NCBI GenBank assembly: GCA_964592815.1
Contig: CAZQGE010000016.1
Location: forward strand, 1 to 26,923
Source: CAZQGE01 sp964592815
GTDB taxonomy: Bacteria > Bacillota > Clostridia > Christensenellales > CAG-917
Reading direction: 5' to 3'
DNA length: 26,923 bases
Shown here one piece after another: positions 1-7,491 of the stretch. The position numbers were made by a program, and so were the translations under genes. Below the pieces are notes generated by a model. The model worked only from the letters and a program-made list of their open reading frames with translations, did no database searches and had not been told where the DNA came from. How positions within the stretch are numbered: the first letter of the stretch is position 1; each line of letters starts with the position of its first letter.

Positions 1-610
1 CAAGCATTGCTGGCCCACCTATAACTTGTGGCTCAATAAAAAAGTAAGGATACAGCATATCTATTTCCTTTCCACCGAGTTGAATTGTGTATAATGTTGT
101 TCTTGCTACATTTGCTCTTATTACAGTAAATATAAAATATAAAAGTGGATATGAAAGCCACCAAATGGCAAATCTATTTTTAATTTTCCCGTGTGGCAAA
201 AACAATAGGCTTTCAATCATAGCCGCCATAGGCGTTATGCCGTGAACCAATACATTGCTTATGATGCCAGCAACATTCCCTCCTGTGCTTATAGTCTGCC
301 AAGAAAGCATTGTCCAATAAACAACAAAGGTTATAGTTATATAAAATGTAAAAGCTAGCTGAAAGCCACAATTAAAATGAGCAACTTCACCAATTTTATT
401 TTTTTCTTTTATAAGTTGAACTATCGAAAGCACCGACAATGCAAAAAACATAGCCGTCGTAAAAATGTTGGTTTGCAAGGTGAAGAACACTAATAAATTG
501 TTAGCCATAAACCCTGCAACCGAAACAAACTGAAAAATTAAACCTGTAAGCCCGATAGCAAAACCAATGAGGCGAACTATTAGGGCGAATATACGATTTT
601 GTGATAACAT
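1..610 (-). CDS. Pr6Pr-type integral membrane protein (3' end outside window)
   Basis: Reading the minus strand from the ATG at 610 gives about 203 residues with no stop before the window edge, so the C-terminus is missing. The start follows a good ribosome site (CGGAGGG). The protein starts MLSQNRIFALIVRLIGFAIG and has several hydrophobic spans (roughly residues 9-30, 38-62, 78-100, 112-130, 145-165). A loop ends in a basic 'HGKIKNRF' before 'AIWWLSYPLLYFIF', and 'YPYFFIEP' comes near the edge. This arrangement is typical of Pr6Pr/FAR-17a-AIG1-like membrane proteins of Gram-positive bacteria, whose molecular function is not established. It lies 104 bases downstream of the amino-acid kinase on the same strand. 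The family call is from memory of the pattern, not a search. Confidence 0.75.
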   Translation of the reverse strand, partial: MLSQNRIFALIVRLIGFAIGLTGLIFQFVSVAGFMANNLLVFFTLQTNIFTTAMFFALSVLSIVQLIKEKNKIGEVAHFNCGFQLAFTFYITITFVVYWTMLSWQTISTGGNVAGIISNVLVHGITPMAAMIESLLFLPHGKIKNRFAIWWLSYPLLYFIFTVIRANVARTTLYTIQLGGKEIDMLYPYFFIEPQVIGGPAML

Positions 611-714
611 ATTCCCTCCGTAATATAAAAACATTTGCGGCTAGAAAATTTTACAAACAATTTAGATATACGCTCGTTCTAGTCTGATTATTAGAGATTA
701 AACAACTTTATCGC

Positions 715-1545
715 CTACAAATCCAATCCTATTCTGGTTGCCTTTGCAGTTCCGTCCAAAATAGACTTAATTGAATAACGACTGCTTGAAATGATAACTT
801 GCGAGCCATTTTTAAGGGGTTCTTTGATATATTCCAGCTTGGCTTTTGCGCCTTGCGCGCCTTTTCTTGATGCGCCGTTGCAATGCCTTTGCAATTCCTC
901 AACGTTTTCAATCAATTCGTAAATATCTTTTCCGTTAACCTTTTCAACCAAAGAATTAGGGTTGGACGGGTCACTCAATATGCCGTCGGTAGTTGATAAT
1001 ATTAGCAATGTTTTGCACTTTACTAGGCAAGCTATTTGACTTGCCGTTTCATCGTTGTCAACGCATTCTATAACTTTGCCATTTTTAGCTTTTATGCGGT
1101 TGATTTCTAGTTTTCTGGTTTCTTCATTACTTACGGCGTCATTGTAATTTATGATAGGTATTGCGTGTTGAGCGGGACAACGCAAAAGCATTTCAAACAA
1201 GTGCTTGCGTTTTTCAGTATCGTTAAAATGTTGATGTTCCACCAAGATTTGACGAACACAGTAACGACTGTCAATATACTGACGGTAAGTTTGCATAAGA
1301 ATTGATTGTCCTTCACTAGAATAGTCGGTTTTATTTTCCTCATCGCTGCCTTGTAATTCTTTGCCTGTGCGTTTGATGTAATCTATTTTGCCGATTTCAG
1401 TCGCTCCTGACGTAACCCAAATGTAACCTGGGCGCAATTCGCGTGATAAACGGGCTATAATGTTATAGTTAATGTCGTGGTATTCTCGGTCAATAAGCGC
1501 CATTGAGCCTATTTTGCCGACTAATTCAATATCGAAACTTGCCAT
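715..1545 (-). CDS. Amino-acid kinase family protein, glutamate-5-kinase-like, no PUA domain
   Basis: This 276-residue protein has the amino-acid kinase fold signatures in order: a glycine-rich start (ELVGKIGSMALI, residues 7-18), VTSGATEIGK near 44-53, PIINYNDAVS near 129-138, CVDNDETASQIACLV near 160-174, LLILSTTDGILSDP near 179-192, and the phosphate-side GASRKGAQGAKAKLEYI near 223-240. The middle motifs match glutamate 5-kinase best. It has no C-terminal PUA domain, no neighbouring proA, and a long charged insert (about residues 58-75), so proline synthesis is not established. Such proteins are often labelled 'uridylate kinase' in Clostridia. The start has a GGAGA ribosome site about 10 bases upstream and a promoter at 1579-1607. 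The substrate is unknown. Confidence 0.75.
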   Translation of the reverse strand: MASFDIELVGKIGSMALIDREYHDINYNIIARLSRELRPGYIWVTSGATEIGKIDYIKRTGKELQGSDEENKTDYSSEGQSILMQTYRQYIDSRYCVRQILVEHQHFNDTEKRKHLFEMLLRCPAQHAIPIINYNDAVSNEETRKLEINRIKAKNGKVIECVDNDETASQIACLVKCKTLLILSTTDGILSDPSNPNSLVEKVNGKDIYELIENVEELQRHCNGASRKGAQGAKAKLEYIKEPLKNGSQVIISSSRYSIKSILDGTAKATRIGLDL

Positions 1546-1578
1546 AATTGCATTTCTCCAAAGGTATAAATCTAATTT

Positions 1579-1607
1579 AGTATATCATTTTGCTAAAACA
1601 AACGCAA
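1579..1607 (-). promoter_or_regulatory. Promoter of the amino-acid kinase gene
   Basis: On the minus strand TTGCGT (1602-1607) is followed after 17 bases by TATACT (1579-1584). TGA lies directly before the hexamer, giving an extended -10. Transcription should begin near 1572, leaving a leader of about 26 bases that contains GGAGA. Confidence 0.6.
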
Positions 1608-1735
1608 TATATCTCAATGCAATTACTTGGATCAGAATTCGATTAGTTTTCAAAAGTTTTTTATATAATTGACTATTTTATATTATCCAAAGGTAATTTT
1701 GCCAATAAATTGCTCTTTTCTTAGAGTATTAAATA

Positions 1736-1751
1736 TGGTATAATACATTTT
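1736..1751 (+). promoter_or_regulatory. Extended -10 promoter of the ECF sigma gene, predicted leaderless
   Basis: TGG plus TATAAT (1736-1744) ends seven bases before the ATG at 1752. The stretch 1745-1751 (ACATTTT) has no ribosome site. No good -35 exists at normal spacing; the nearest TTGCTC (1710-1715) is 23 bases away. Transcription is therefore expected at or one base before the start codon. Confidence 0.6.
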
Positions 1752-2291
1752 ATGGATAGGTATGAATTAGACAGACTTATGCAGCTTTTTCAACAAGGTG
1801 ACGAAACTGCTTTTGAAGAAATTTACAACCAAACAAAAAAAGGGCTGTTTTCTTTTATACTTTCAATTTGCAAAAACTACCACACCGCAGAAGATATTAT
1901 GCAAAACACTTATATTAGGGTAAGAAATTCCATAACGTCATACCAAATAGGCGGAAATCCGTTGGCTTGGATTTTCACCATAGGTAGAAACCTAACCATA
2001 AATGAGCTTAACCGCCAAAAACGAGAAGTTTTTTCAGACTTTTCAGACGGAAACATTGGCGGACAATACGTTCTTGACGACCAACTTCAAAGCCCAATAT
2101 TTGCAAAAATGGCAAAAGTTTTGTCTGAGGACGAACTTCAACTTGTCACCTTGCACCTTATTTCAGGCTTTAAGCACAGAGAAATAGCCGAAATGTGCAA
2201 CAAACCTTTGGGAACTGTGCTTTGGGCGTACAGAAACGCTTTGAATAAAGTAAAAAAAGTTTTGGAGAAGGAGGGAAACGGTGAAAATTAA
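1752..2291 (+). CDS. ECF-type RNA polymerase sigma factor
   Basis: The 179-residue protein has the two-domain ECF layout. Region 2 runs from about residue 8 to 90, with TAFEEIYNQTKKGLFSF, the DNA-melting segment around AEDIMQNTYIRVRNS, and NPLAWIFTIGRNLTINELNR. A short linker (about 92-120) precedes region 4 at about 124-172, with the helix-turn-helix GFKHREIAEMCNKPLGTVLWAYRNALNKVKKVL that would contact the -35. It overlaps the next gene by 11 bases, as expected for a translationally coupled sigma/anti-sigma pair. There is no ribosome site before the ATG, and a -10 element sits right against it. Target promoters cannot be read from this window. The class call is firm; the subgroup is unknown. 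Confidence 0.9.
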   Translation: MDRYELDRLMQLFQQGDETAFEEIYNQTKKGLFSFILSICKNYHTAEDIMQNTYIRVRNSITSYQIGGNPLAWIFTIGRNLTINELNRQKREVFSDFSDGNIGGQYVLDDQLQSPIFAKMAKVLSEDELQLVTLHLISGFKHREIAEMCNKPLGTVLWAYRNALNKVKKVLEKEGNGEN

Positions 2292-2958
2292 AGATTTAGA
2301 AAAAAATATCAAGCAAGAAAGCGACAATTTTAACGTGCCTGACGTTTATCACAAAGTTAAAAAGACGCCTATAAGAAGTTTCTTCAAGGGACAAACGCCT
2401 TCAAAGTTCTTTAACAAAAGAGCTGTAATCTTTATGCTGAGTTTTTTGATGATAACCGTTATTATCCTTTCAGTTTTGCTTTTTGCAATATTTTCTGGCA
2501 AAAATACTGTACCTGAAAAGAGTTATTCGGTTGTAAATATCAGCGTAGAAAGCGGTGGCGTCATATCAAGTTACGTTCTTATTTGTGACAGCGACAACGA
2601 TTTGCTTGGTGGCATAAACTTAACAACTGACAAGAAATTGAATAATCTTTCTACTTCAAAGGTCTTAGATTACGCATCAACACTCTTGCCAAAACACGAG
2701 AACGATGCGATTACGGTATGTGTACAAAGCACTTCAAAAACAGAATTTGGAATGAAATTGTTTGAAAACATCATCAACTCAGTTGTGGGTGCTTATGATG
2801 GGTTGAATTATACTTGCTCAACAAAAAACATGTGCAATGAAGCTAAAATCAATTCTATTGCATACGTAAACAGCAAATTAGGCGCAGGCACAATAGATTT
2901 GGACGATAATACTTATACTATATGTGAAAAATACTTAGAAATTATCAATTTACTTTGA
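2281..2958 (+). CDS. Single-pass membrane protein, probable anti-sigma factor
   Basis: This 225-residue protein starts at GTG 2281 inside the end of the sigma gene, behind GGAGGG. Residues 1-46 are charged and cytoplasmic-looking (MKIKDLEKNIKQESDNFNVP). One strong membrane span lies at about 49-71. The remaining 150 residues would be outside the cell and contain three cysteines spaced through the second half. I see no zinc-binding anti-sigma motif (HxxxCxxC). The role is therefore inferred from position: a short cytoplasmic segment, one membrane helix and an external domain, coupled to an ECF sigma factor, is the usual layout of a regulated anti-sigma factor. It could also be a target of the sigma factor. 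I do not recognise the external domain. Confidence 0.6.
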   Translation: MKIKDLEKNIKQESDNFNVPDVYHKVKKTPIRSFFKGQTPSKFFNKRAVIFMLSFLMITVIILSVLLFAIFSGKNTVPEKSYSVVNISVESGGVISSYVLICDSDNDLLGGINLTTDKKLNNLSTSKVLDYASTLLPKHENDAITVCVQSTSKTEFGMKLFENIINSVVGAYDGLNYTCSTKNMCNEAKINSIAYVNSKLGAGTIDLDDNTYTICEKYLEIINLL

Positions 2959-2982
2959 AAATACGCAATTCCTTGGTATAAT
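2955..2982 (+). promoter_or_regulatory. Promoter of the repeat lipoprotein gene
   Basis: TTGAAA (2955-2960) is followed after 16 bases by TATAAT (2977-2982), with TGG directly before the hexamer. Its -35 overlaps the stop codon of the upstream gene. The predicted start is near 2989, leaving a leader of about 54 bases. It looks like a housekeeping promoter, so the lipoprotein need not depend on the ECF factor. Confidence 0.7.
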
Positions 2983-3042
2983 AACCTAATAAATCATTGA
3001 ATTACGATAAACATAAATATAAATTAAACACGGACGGAGATT

Positions 3043-5451
3043 ATGAAAAAGCTATTTCCAAAAATTATAATTATTATTTTGGTGTTAACACTAGGGTTGA
3101 CTCTTGCCGCTTGCGATAATAGCAACGGAGGAAACTCAAATTCGGGCAACGAACAGTTGCCGTCAGCCACCTACACCGTAACCTTTGACTCCAATGGAGG
3201 CACAGACTTTTCTGCTTATAACACAACCGTTACTTACGGTGGCAAAATCTCAAAGCCTACGGCAGAGCCAACAAAAAAAGGTTATACTTTCAAATGGTGG
3301 TCTAAAAGCGGAAGCACAGACGAGTTCTTTTTTACACAAACAATAACCTCAAACACAACGCTTAAAGCTCAATATACTGCAAGAACTTACGAACACGAAA
3401 CAGTAATGTATGAAGATAAGTACAGCACAGTTTTGGATACAACAAATTACAATTTCAAAGTTTACGCTGACAATTATACAACTTATCCAAGCGGGTTCCC
3501 TGTGAAGTCAGAATTTGATGCCCTGAAATCTCTGCCTATTGCCATATCTGTGCAAAAAGGTGGCACAGGCAGCACCTTCAATTTAGATGACTATTTTGTT
3601 TATTGGTATACTCTTGATGAAAATAACAAGGAAGTTCGTTATTCAACTTGGGCTTCCCGTCCAATTGATAGCACCTCAACGTTTGAAGTCAAAGAACTTA
3701 AAAAATATTCCGATAATATTCCAAAAATTTTATATGCAAAATGGCACTCTTGCTTGCCGTCTGTTGCAATAACTTTCAACAATGTGGAGGCTTCATATAC
3801 TCCTGTCCACAACACAAAATATAACGATAATTTGAAAAACTTGACCGCGCCTACAAAGACTGGATATGAATTTAGTGGTTGGCAATATACAAGAACAAAT
3901 GAAGACGGAACAACTTCACTTGTAGATTTGAACACAGAATTGGCTCTTACAGACGAAATTCTTGTCAAAAATACTGGCGACGACAACTATAATATCACTT
4001 TGACGGCAAAATGGAAACGTGACATTCATATAAATACGGTTACGGACTATTCTACAAAACTTTACTCACCTGTCATCAACTTATATTCTCAAATTGCGGC
4101 AACAACAGACAACGCAACGTTGCAAACTTTGAACGCTCAACTTGACGAATATCTTAAAGCTAATATAACAATCTACGGTGATTTAGACTTTGGTTACAGC
4201 AAATTCAAACCGCTGTTTTCAAAAGATTATCCGTTCAAAGGCACAATAAACGGAACTAAGGACACCGAAACAAACACTCGCTATAAAATCAGCAATGTCA
4301 CCATTGAAGACTACGACAGCTTATCTTTCTTCGGATACGTTTCTGGCAAAATAAGCAATTTAGACTTTGCAAATGTAAAATTCTCGTTTACTCAAAAAGA
4401 TGGTGCTTATGCGAAAACTGCTTACGTTGCTCCTGTTGTGACCGCACTTTTAAGCGGCGGAATAATTGAAAATTGTAATGTGGTGTACAATTCTGACTTA
4501 TCACTATCTTTTAACAATGAAATAGTTTTTGGCGGAATTGCAGCTTCAACATTTGCAACAAAAATTTTCAATGGCACGTTTAACTACAACAATATAACTA
4601 TAAAGGCGGATACTGCAAGTATCGGCGGAATTGTTGGAATTTGCCAATATTCCTATGGTACGTCTGAAAGCGGAAATATCGACAAATGCTCGGTTCAAGG
4701 CAATGAAATCAAAGTTATAGCCACCAAAAACGCAAACGTAGGTGGTGTTGCAGCTATGTTGCTAAGCGGTGGAAGCGTAACAAGAACGTCTTTTACAGGA
4801 ACATTGAAAGTTGATGCTTATTCGGCTAATGTCGGCGGAATTGCTGCAAGCGCGATTGGCGAAATTACAAACAGTTACTCAAAAGCAATTATAGCCGTTG
4901 ACAAAGTTAAAGGCACGGCTTACGTTGGTGGTATTGTTGGCAAAATGGACTATATCGAATCAAACATTGCAGTCCGCATATATAGATGCTACGCAGCAGA
5001 AGGAACAATCAACGTCAACGTTTCAGATAAAGGCAAAGCATACGTTGCTGGCATTATCGGATATGCCTACAAAGGTAAAATTGAATATTCTTTCAGCTTG
5101 ATAAACTTTATCGACGTCAAATCTTATAACGCTTCTGGCACGTTGAATAGCCTTGAAGACGCTGCAAAACTTGTAAAAATAGGTTTCTTGTATGCAAAGT
5201 CCGAACTTGCAAATAACACTTCTACTATCAACAAAGTATTCTATGAACCAAACGTCATAATCAAGCTAAACAACAATCAGTATAGTTATACAGTAGAAGG
5301 CACAACAGGCACTGAAAACTTTGCCATTGACCGTACAGGCGACTACAAAGCGGTGTCAGAAATCAAAGTTGCAACCTTCTATAAGAGTACGCTTGGTTTT
5401 ACAGATGCAATATGGATTATGCTTGACGGCTCATTGCCTACGCTGAAATAA
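3043..5451 (+). CDS. Cell-surface lipoprotein with InlB-like and GLUG-like repeats
   Basis: This 802-residue protein starts at ATG 3043 behind ACGGAG. Residues 1-24 are a lipoprotein signal peptide ending in LAAC, so Cys24 should be lipidated, followed by a Gly/Asn/Ser linker. Residues 44-112 form a Listeria-Bacteroides InlB B-repeat (YTVTFDSNGG ... GYTFKWWSKSG ... LKAQYTA). Two more divergent copies end at YAKWH (about 235) and TAKWKRD (about 327). From about 430 to 710 there are GLUG-type repeats with a recurring GG[IV][AV] core (GGIAAS, GGIVGI, GGVAAM, GGIAAS, GGIVGK, AGIIGY) alternating with short beta strands, predicting a right-handed beta-solenoid. Such proteins are surface adhesins or binding modules; the ligand is unknown. 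There is no LPXTG signal. It follows the sigma/membrane-protein pair and is its most obvious effector candidate. Confidence 0.85.
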   Translation: MKKLFPKIIIIILVLTLGLTLAACDNSNGGNSNSGNEQLPSATYTVTFDSNGGTDFSAYNTTVTYGGKISKPTAEPTKKGYTFKWWSKSGSTDEFFFTQTITSNTTLKAQYTARTYEHETVMYEDKYSTVLDTTNYNFKVYADNYTTYPSGFPVKSEFDALKSLPIAISVQKGGTGSTFNLDDYFVYWYTLDENNKEVRYSTWASRPIDSTSTFEVKELKKYSDNIPKILYAKWHSCLPSVAITFNNVEASYTPVHNTKYNDNLKNLTAPTKTGYEFSGWQYTRTNEDGTTSLVDLNTELALTDEILVKNTGDDNYNITLTAKWKRDIHINTVTDYSTKLYSPVINLYSQIAATTDNATLQTLNAQLDEYLKANITIYGDLDFGYSKFKPLFSKDYPFKGTINGTKDTETNTRYKISNVTIEDYDSLSFFGYVSGKISNLDFANVKFSFTQKDGAYAKTAYVAPVVTALLSGGIIENCNVVYNSDLSLSFNNEIVFGGIAASTFATKIFNGTFNYNNITIKADTASIGGIVGICQYSYGTSESGNIDKCSVQGNEIKVIATKNANVGGVAAMLLSGGSVTRTSFTGTLKVDAYSANVGGIAASAIGEITNSYSKAIIAVDKVKGTAYVGGIVGKMDYIESNIAVRIYRCYAAEGTINVNVSDKGKAYVAGIIGYAYKGKIEYSFSLINFIDVKSYNASGTLNSLEDAAKLVKIGFLYAKSELANNTSTINKVFYEPNVIIKLNNNQYSYTVEGTTGTENFAIDRTGDYKAVSEIKVATFYKSTLGFTDAIWIMLDGSLPTLK

Positions 5452-5480
5452 TACGTAAACGGCAATTTGCCCAAAACAAC

Positions 5481-5522
5481 AACAAACAAAAAAACAGCTC
5501 TTCAGCTGTTTTTTTGTTTGTT
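5481..5522 (+). terminator. Strong terminator after the lipoprotein gene, 19-bp stem
   Basis: A perfect inverted repeat runs from 5481 to 5499 and from 5504 to 5522, with loop CTTC (5500-5503). The centre is AACAGCT/AGCTGTT flanked by an A-run on one side and a T-run on the other, so it should stop transcription from either strand. It lies 30 bases after the lipoprotein stop. Confidence 0.85.
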
Positions 5523-5599
5523 CTTTTATACAGTTACAAATTTATGGCTTCTTAACCGTCAATTTCCTTGATTGTTATTTAGAACGTTACAAACTTTTT

Positions 5600-5821
5600 A
5601 ACTAGATATTACACATCTTTTTAATTAGACGTATACCAATATGCTGATTAGCTATCACACATCACTAAGAGGCATTTGCAAATCTGTTGATTAGCTATTA
5701 CACTTCATAAAGAGGTATTTACTAGTCTGTTGATTAGTTATTACACTTCATTTATCATTTAATATGTATTTGCAAACCATTTAAGAGGTATTTACATATT
5801 TGATGATAGTTAGCACGTTAC
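5600..5821. repeat. Degenerate 43-bp tandem repeats
   Basis: Units begin with TGATTAG at 5645, 5688 and 5731, exactly 43 bases apart. The units at 5645-5687 and 5688-5730 agree at about 80% of positions and share TGATTAGCTAT, a CACA/CACTT block and AAGAGG[CT]ATTT. The third unit carries about 27 extra bases before a relic at 5801 (TGATGATAGTTAG). A weaker unit precedes them near 5600-5644. They abut directly and have no unique spacers, so this is not a CRISPR array. Confidence 0.7.
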
Positions 5822-6038
5822 AACATTCTCAACTTAAGCTCATAGCCGTATATCGACTTATATAATCTGAGTAAAATTGTAGCTTGAAATGCGTAAGCCT
5901 TCATTTATATTTTTCGGTAAGTAAATAATTGTTAAAGGAATAAACTTCGTTAACGCCTTTTTATTTTATATTCACAAACTTACGTCATACCATAAACGTT
6001 AGCAACCAACTTCACACAAATGCTTTTATCTACAAAAA

Positions 6039-6063
6039 AAGCAACGCTTTTTAAGCGTTGCTT
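6039..6063 (-). terminator. Terminator of the M28 peptidase gene
   Basis: An 11-bp perfect stem (6039-6049 with 6053-6063, arms AAGCAACGCTT/AAGCGTTGCTT) and a three-base loop is followed on the minus strand by a run of seven T. It is 25 bases after the peptidase stop. Confidence 0.85.
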
Positions 6064-6087
6064 AATTTTATATTTTATTTTGTTGAA

Positions 6088-7377
6088 TTATTTTGCGCTC
6101 TTTTCTTCTTGTTCTGCAATTTTGTCAACAACTCGCAAAATTACGTCAAGTCCCATATGTACGGTGTCAACTTCAAATCTTTCTGCAACGTCTTTCCAAG
6201 TGTGATAATATTCTGCAATTACTGGGTTTTGAGCAGCAAAAGTTATTGTACGCACACCCGCGCGCTTCATAGGAGTAGAGTCGCAACCACCAACTGGGTT
6301 AACAATGTTACCTGGTTTTTCAATTCCTGCTTCACGCATTGACTCCAAGAACATTCTTTCCATATCCTTGTCAAAACGTGTAAATTGCCAAGTGTCTCCG
6401 TGAACGACCTCAAAAAAATCTTTATCTGCAATAGAGTCAATGTTAATGTTCCAAACGTTATCAAGCATACCGTCGTTTTTATGTTTTTTGACAAACGCCA
6501 TAGAACCACGCAAACCTGCTTCTTCTGAACCGCAATTCAAGCAAACGATACGACAGTTTTTAGGCATTTTGTCGGGGTTTTCTTTGAAATACTTTGTTGC
6601 TGTGTATGTAAGAGCAATACCTGTTGCATTGTCCATAGCGCCACGGCTTGCGACGTCTGGGTTTTTGTCGCACCACATAGTAATCATATATATTCCAGGC
6701 ACAAAAATCATTGTTAAGAAACTGAGCGCAATGTACCAAGCACGTCTATTTGCTACATAAAGCTCATAGTTTGAATTAAAATTGCCAAAAACTGCTTCTG
6801 GATTGATTGCCACAACAATACCAATTATTGAAACTATTGTAAGAAACAACATTCCAACAATTCCCCAAGCCATTTTTGGAATTACAGTATTTGGGTTGGT
6901 TGCAGAATGTTTCCAGTTCCAACTTGTATCCATATGACCTGACAAAACGATTGTATAATCATATTTTTTGTCTTTTGGCAATAGTTCTGCGTAAACGTTT
7001 TGAGAGAGTTCTTGCTTAAACATTGGGTCAAACCAAGTTTTATAAAGGAATACGCTGCAAATGAGCCAAGTCCAAGTCATAAGCAACAAACCAAAAACTG
7101 CAACCCAAACGTATGCAGTTAAAAAGCTGAAAAAAACCAGAGCACAACAAATCAATCCTACCCAACCAGCGTAAGGAATGCCACCAATACTTGAACGTGG
7201 TGAAACGATAAATTCTTCTTTTACTGGATTAAGACCAATTTTTTTGAGCTTGTCCGCCATAAGATTGGCAAACTTTTTCTCACCAGCCGAACCTGGCAAT
7301 CTTGAACCGACGTCATTTTGCGCTTCTTTTACAATATCGAACGCTTCGTCGGCATATTTTTTTAATTCCTGTCTCAT
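6088..7377 (-). CDS. Membrane-bound M28-family zinc metallopeptidase
   Basis: In this 429-residue protein the two-zinc site of M28 aminopeptidases is complete: SGHMDT (His148, Asp150), RGAMDNATG (bridging Asp249), CGSEEAG (Glu285/Glu286), NIDSIA (Asp314) and YYHTWKD (His392). It should remove N-terminal residues from peptides. Unusually, four hydrophobic spans interrupt the fold: about 67-87, 89-112, 169-191 and 214-235. The second pair lies between His148 and Asp249. With an even number of spans on each side, all zinc ligands end up on the same membrane face, probably cytoplasmic if the unsignalled N-terminus is inside. It has its own promoter (7419-7447), an AGGAGGT ribosome site and its own terminator, downstream of serS. 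Substrate unknown. Confidence 0.85.
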   Translation of the reverse strand: MRQELKKYADEAFDIVKEAQNDVGSRLPGSAGEKKFANLMADKLKKIGLNPVKEEFIVSPRSSIGGIPYAGWVGLICCALVFFSFLTAYVWVAVFGLLLMTWTWLICSVFLYKTWFDPMFKQELSQNVYAELLPKDKKYDYTIVLSGHMDTSWNWKHSATNPNTVIPKMAWGIVGMLFLTIVSIIGIVVAINPEAVFGNFNSNYELYVANRRAWYIALSFLTMIFVPGIYMITMWCDKNPDVASRGAMDNATGIALTYTATKYFKENPDKMPKNCRIVCLNCGSEEAGLRGSMAFVKKHKNDGMLDNVWNINIDSIADKDFFEVVHGDTWQFTRFDKDMERMFLESMREAGIEKPGNIVNPVGGCDSTPMKRAGVRTITFAAQNPVIAEYYHTWKDVAERFEVDTVHMGLDVILRVVDKIAEQEEKSAK

Positions 7378-7418
7378 TCTACCTCCTAAAAGCCTTATGG
7401 CTTTGTACCCTAATATAC

Positions 7419-7447
7419 ATTAGAACAGATATTCTGCCGATAATCAA
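7419..7447 (-). promoter_or_regulatory. Promoter of the M28 peptidase gene
   Basis: On the minus strand TTGATT (7442-7447) and TCTAAT (7419-7424) are 17 bases apart, with TGT directly before the -10. The leader (from about 7412) holds a small hairpin AAAGCC-ATAA-GGCTTT just before the AGGAGGT ribosome site. The -35 overlaps the 3' arm of a 9-bp inverted repeat (ATCAACAAA ... TTTGTTGAT) in the serS-peptidase gap. Confidence 0.55.
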
Positions 7448-7491
7448 CAAACAAAATTGCATATTTGTCGATTTTCTCGCTTTGTTGATAC

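Larger units (their letters stand above)
5452..6038. other. Intergenic region between convergent genes
   Basis: About 590 bases lie between the lipoprotein stop and the peptidase terminator. Apart from the 5481-5522 terminator and the 43-base repeats (about 5600-5820) I see no gene. A TATAAT occurs at about 5859-5864 but has no good -35 and no following reading frame. The remainder is AT-rich and featureless. Confidence 0.6.

Noticed and set aside
666..680. Shared 12-13-mer (ATACGCTCGTTC) with the repeat island near 19415
   Set aside because: A match of this length is expected by chance somewhere in 27 kb, and the flanks do not match.
5600..5821. Possible CRISPR array
   Set aside because: The repeats abut without unique spacers, differ by about 20% and have no cas genes nearby.
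5859..5864. TATAAT as a promoter for a small RNA in the 5.5-6.0 kb gap
   Set aside because: There is no acceptable -35, no terminator of its own and no conserved structure that I could see.
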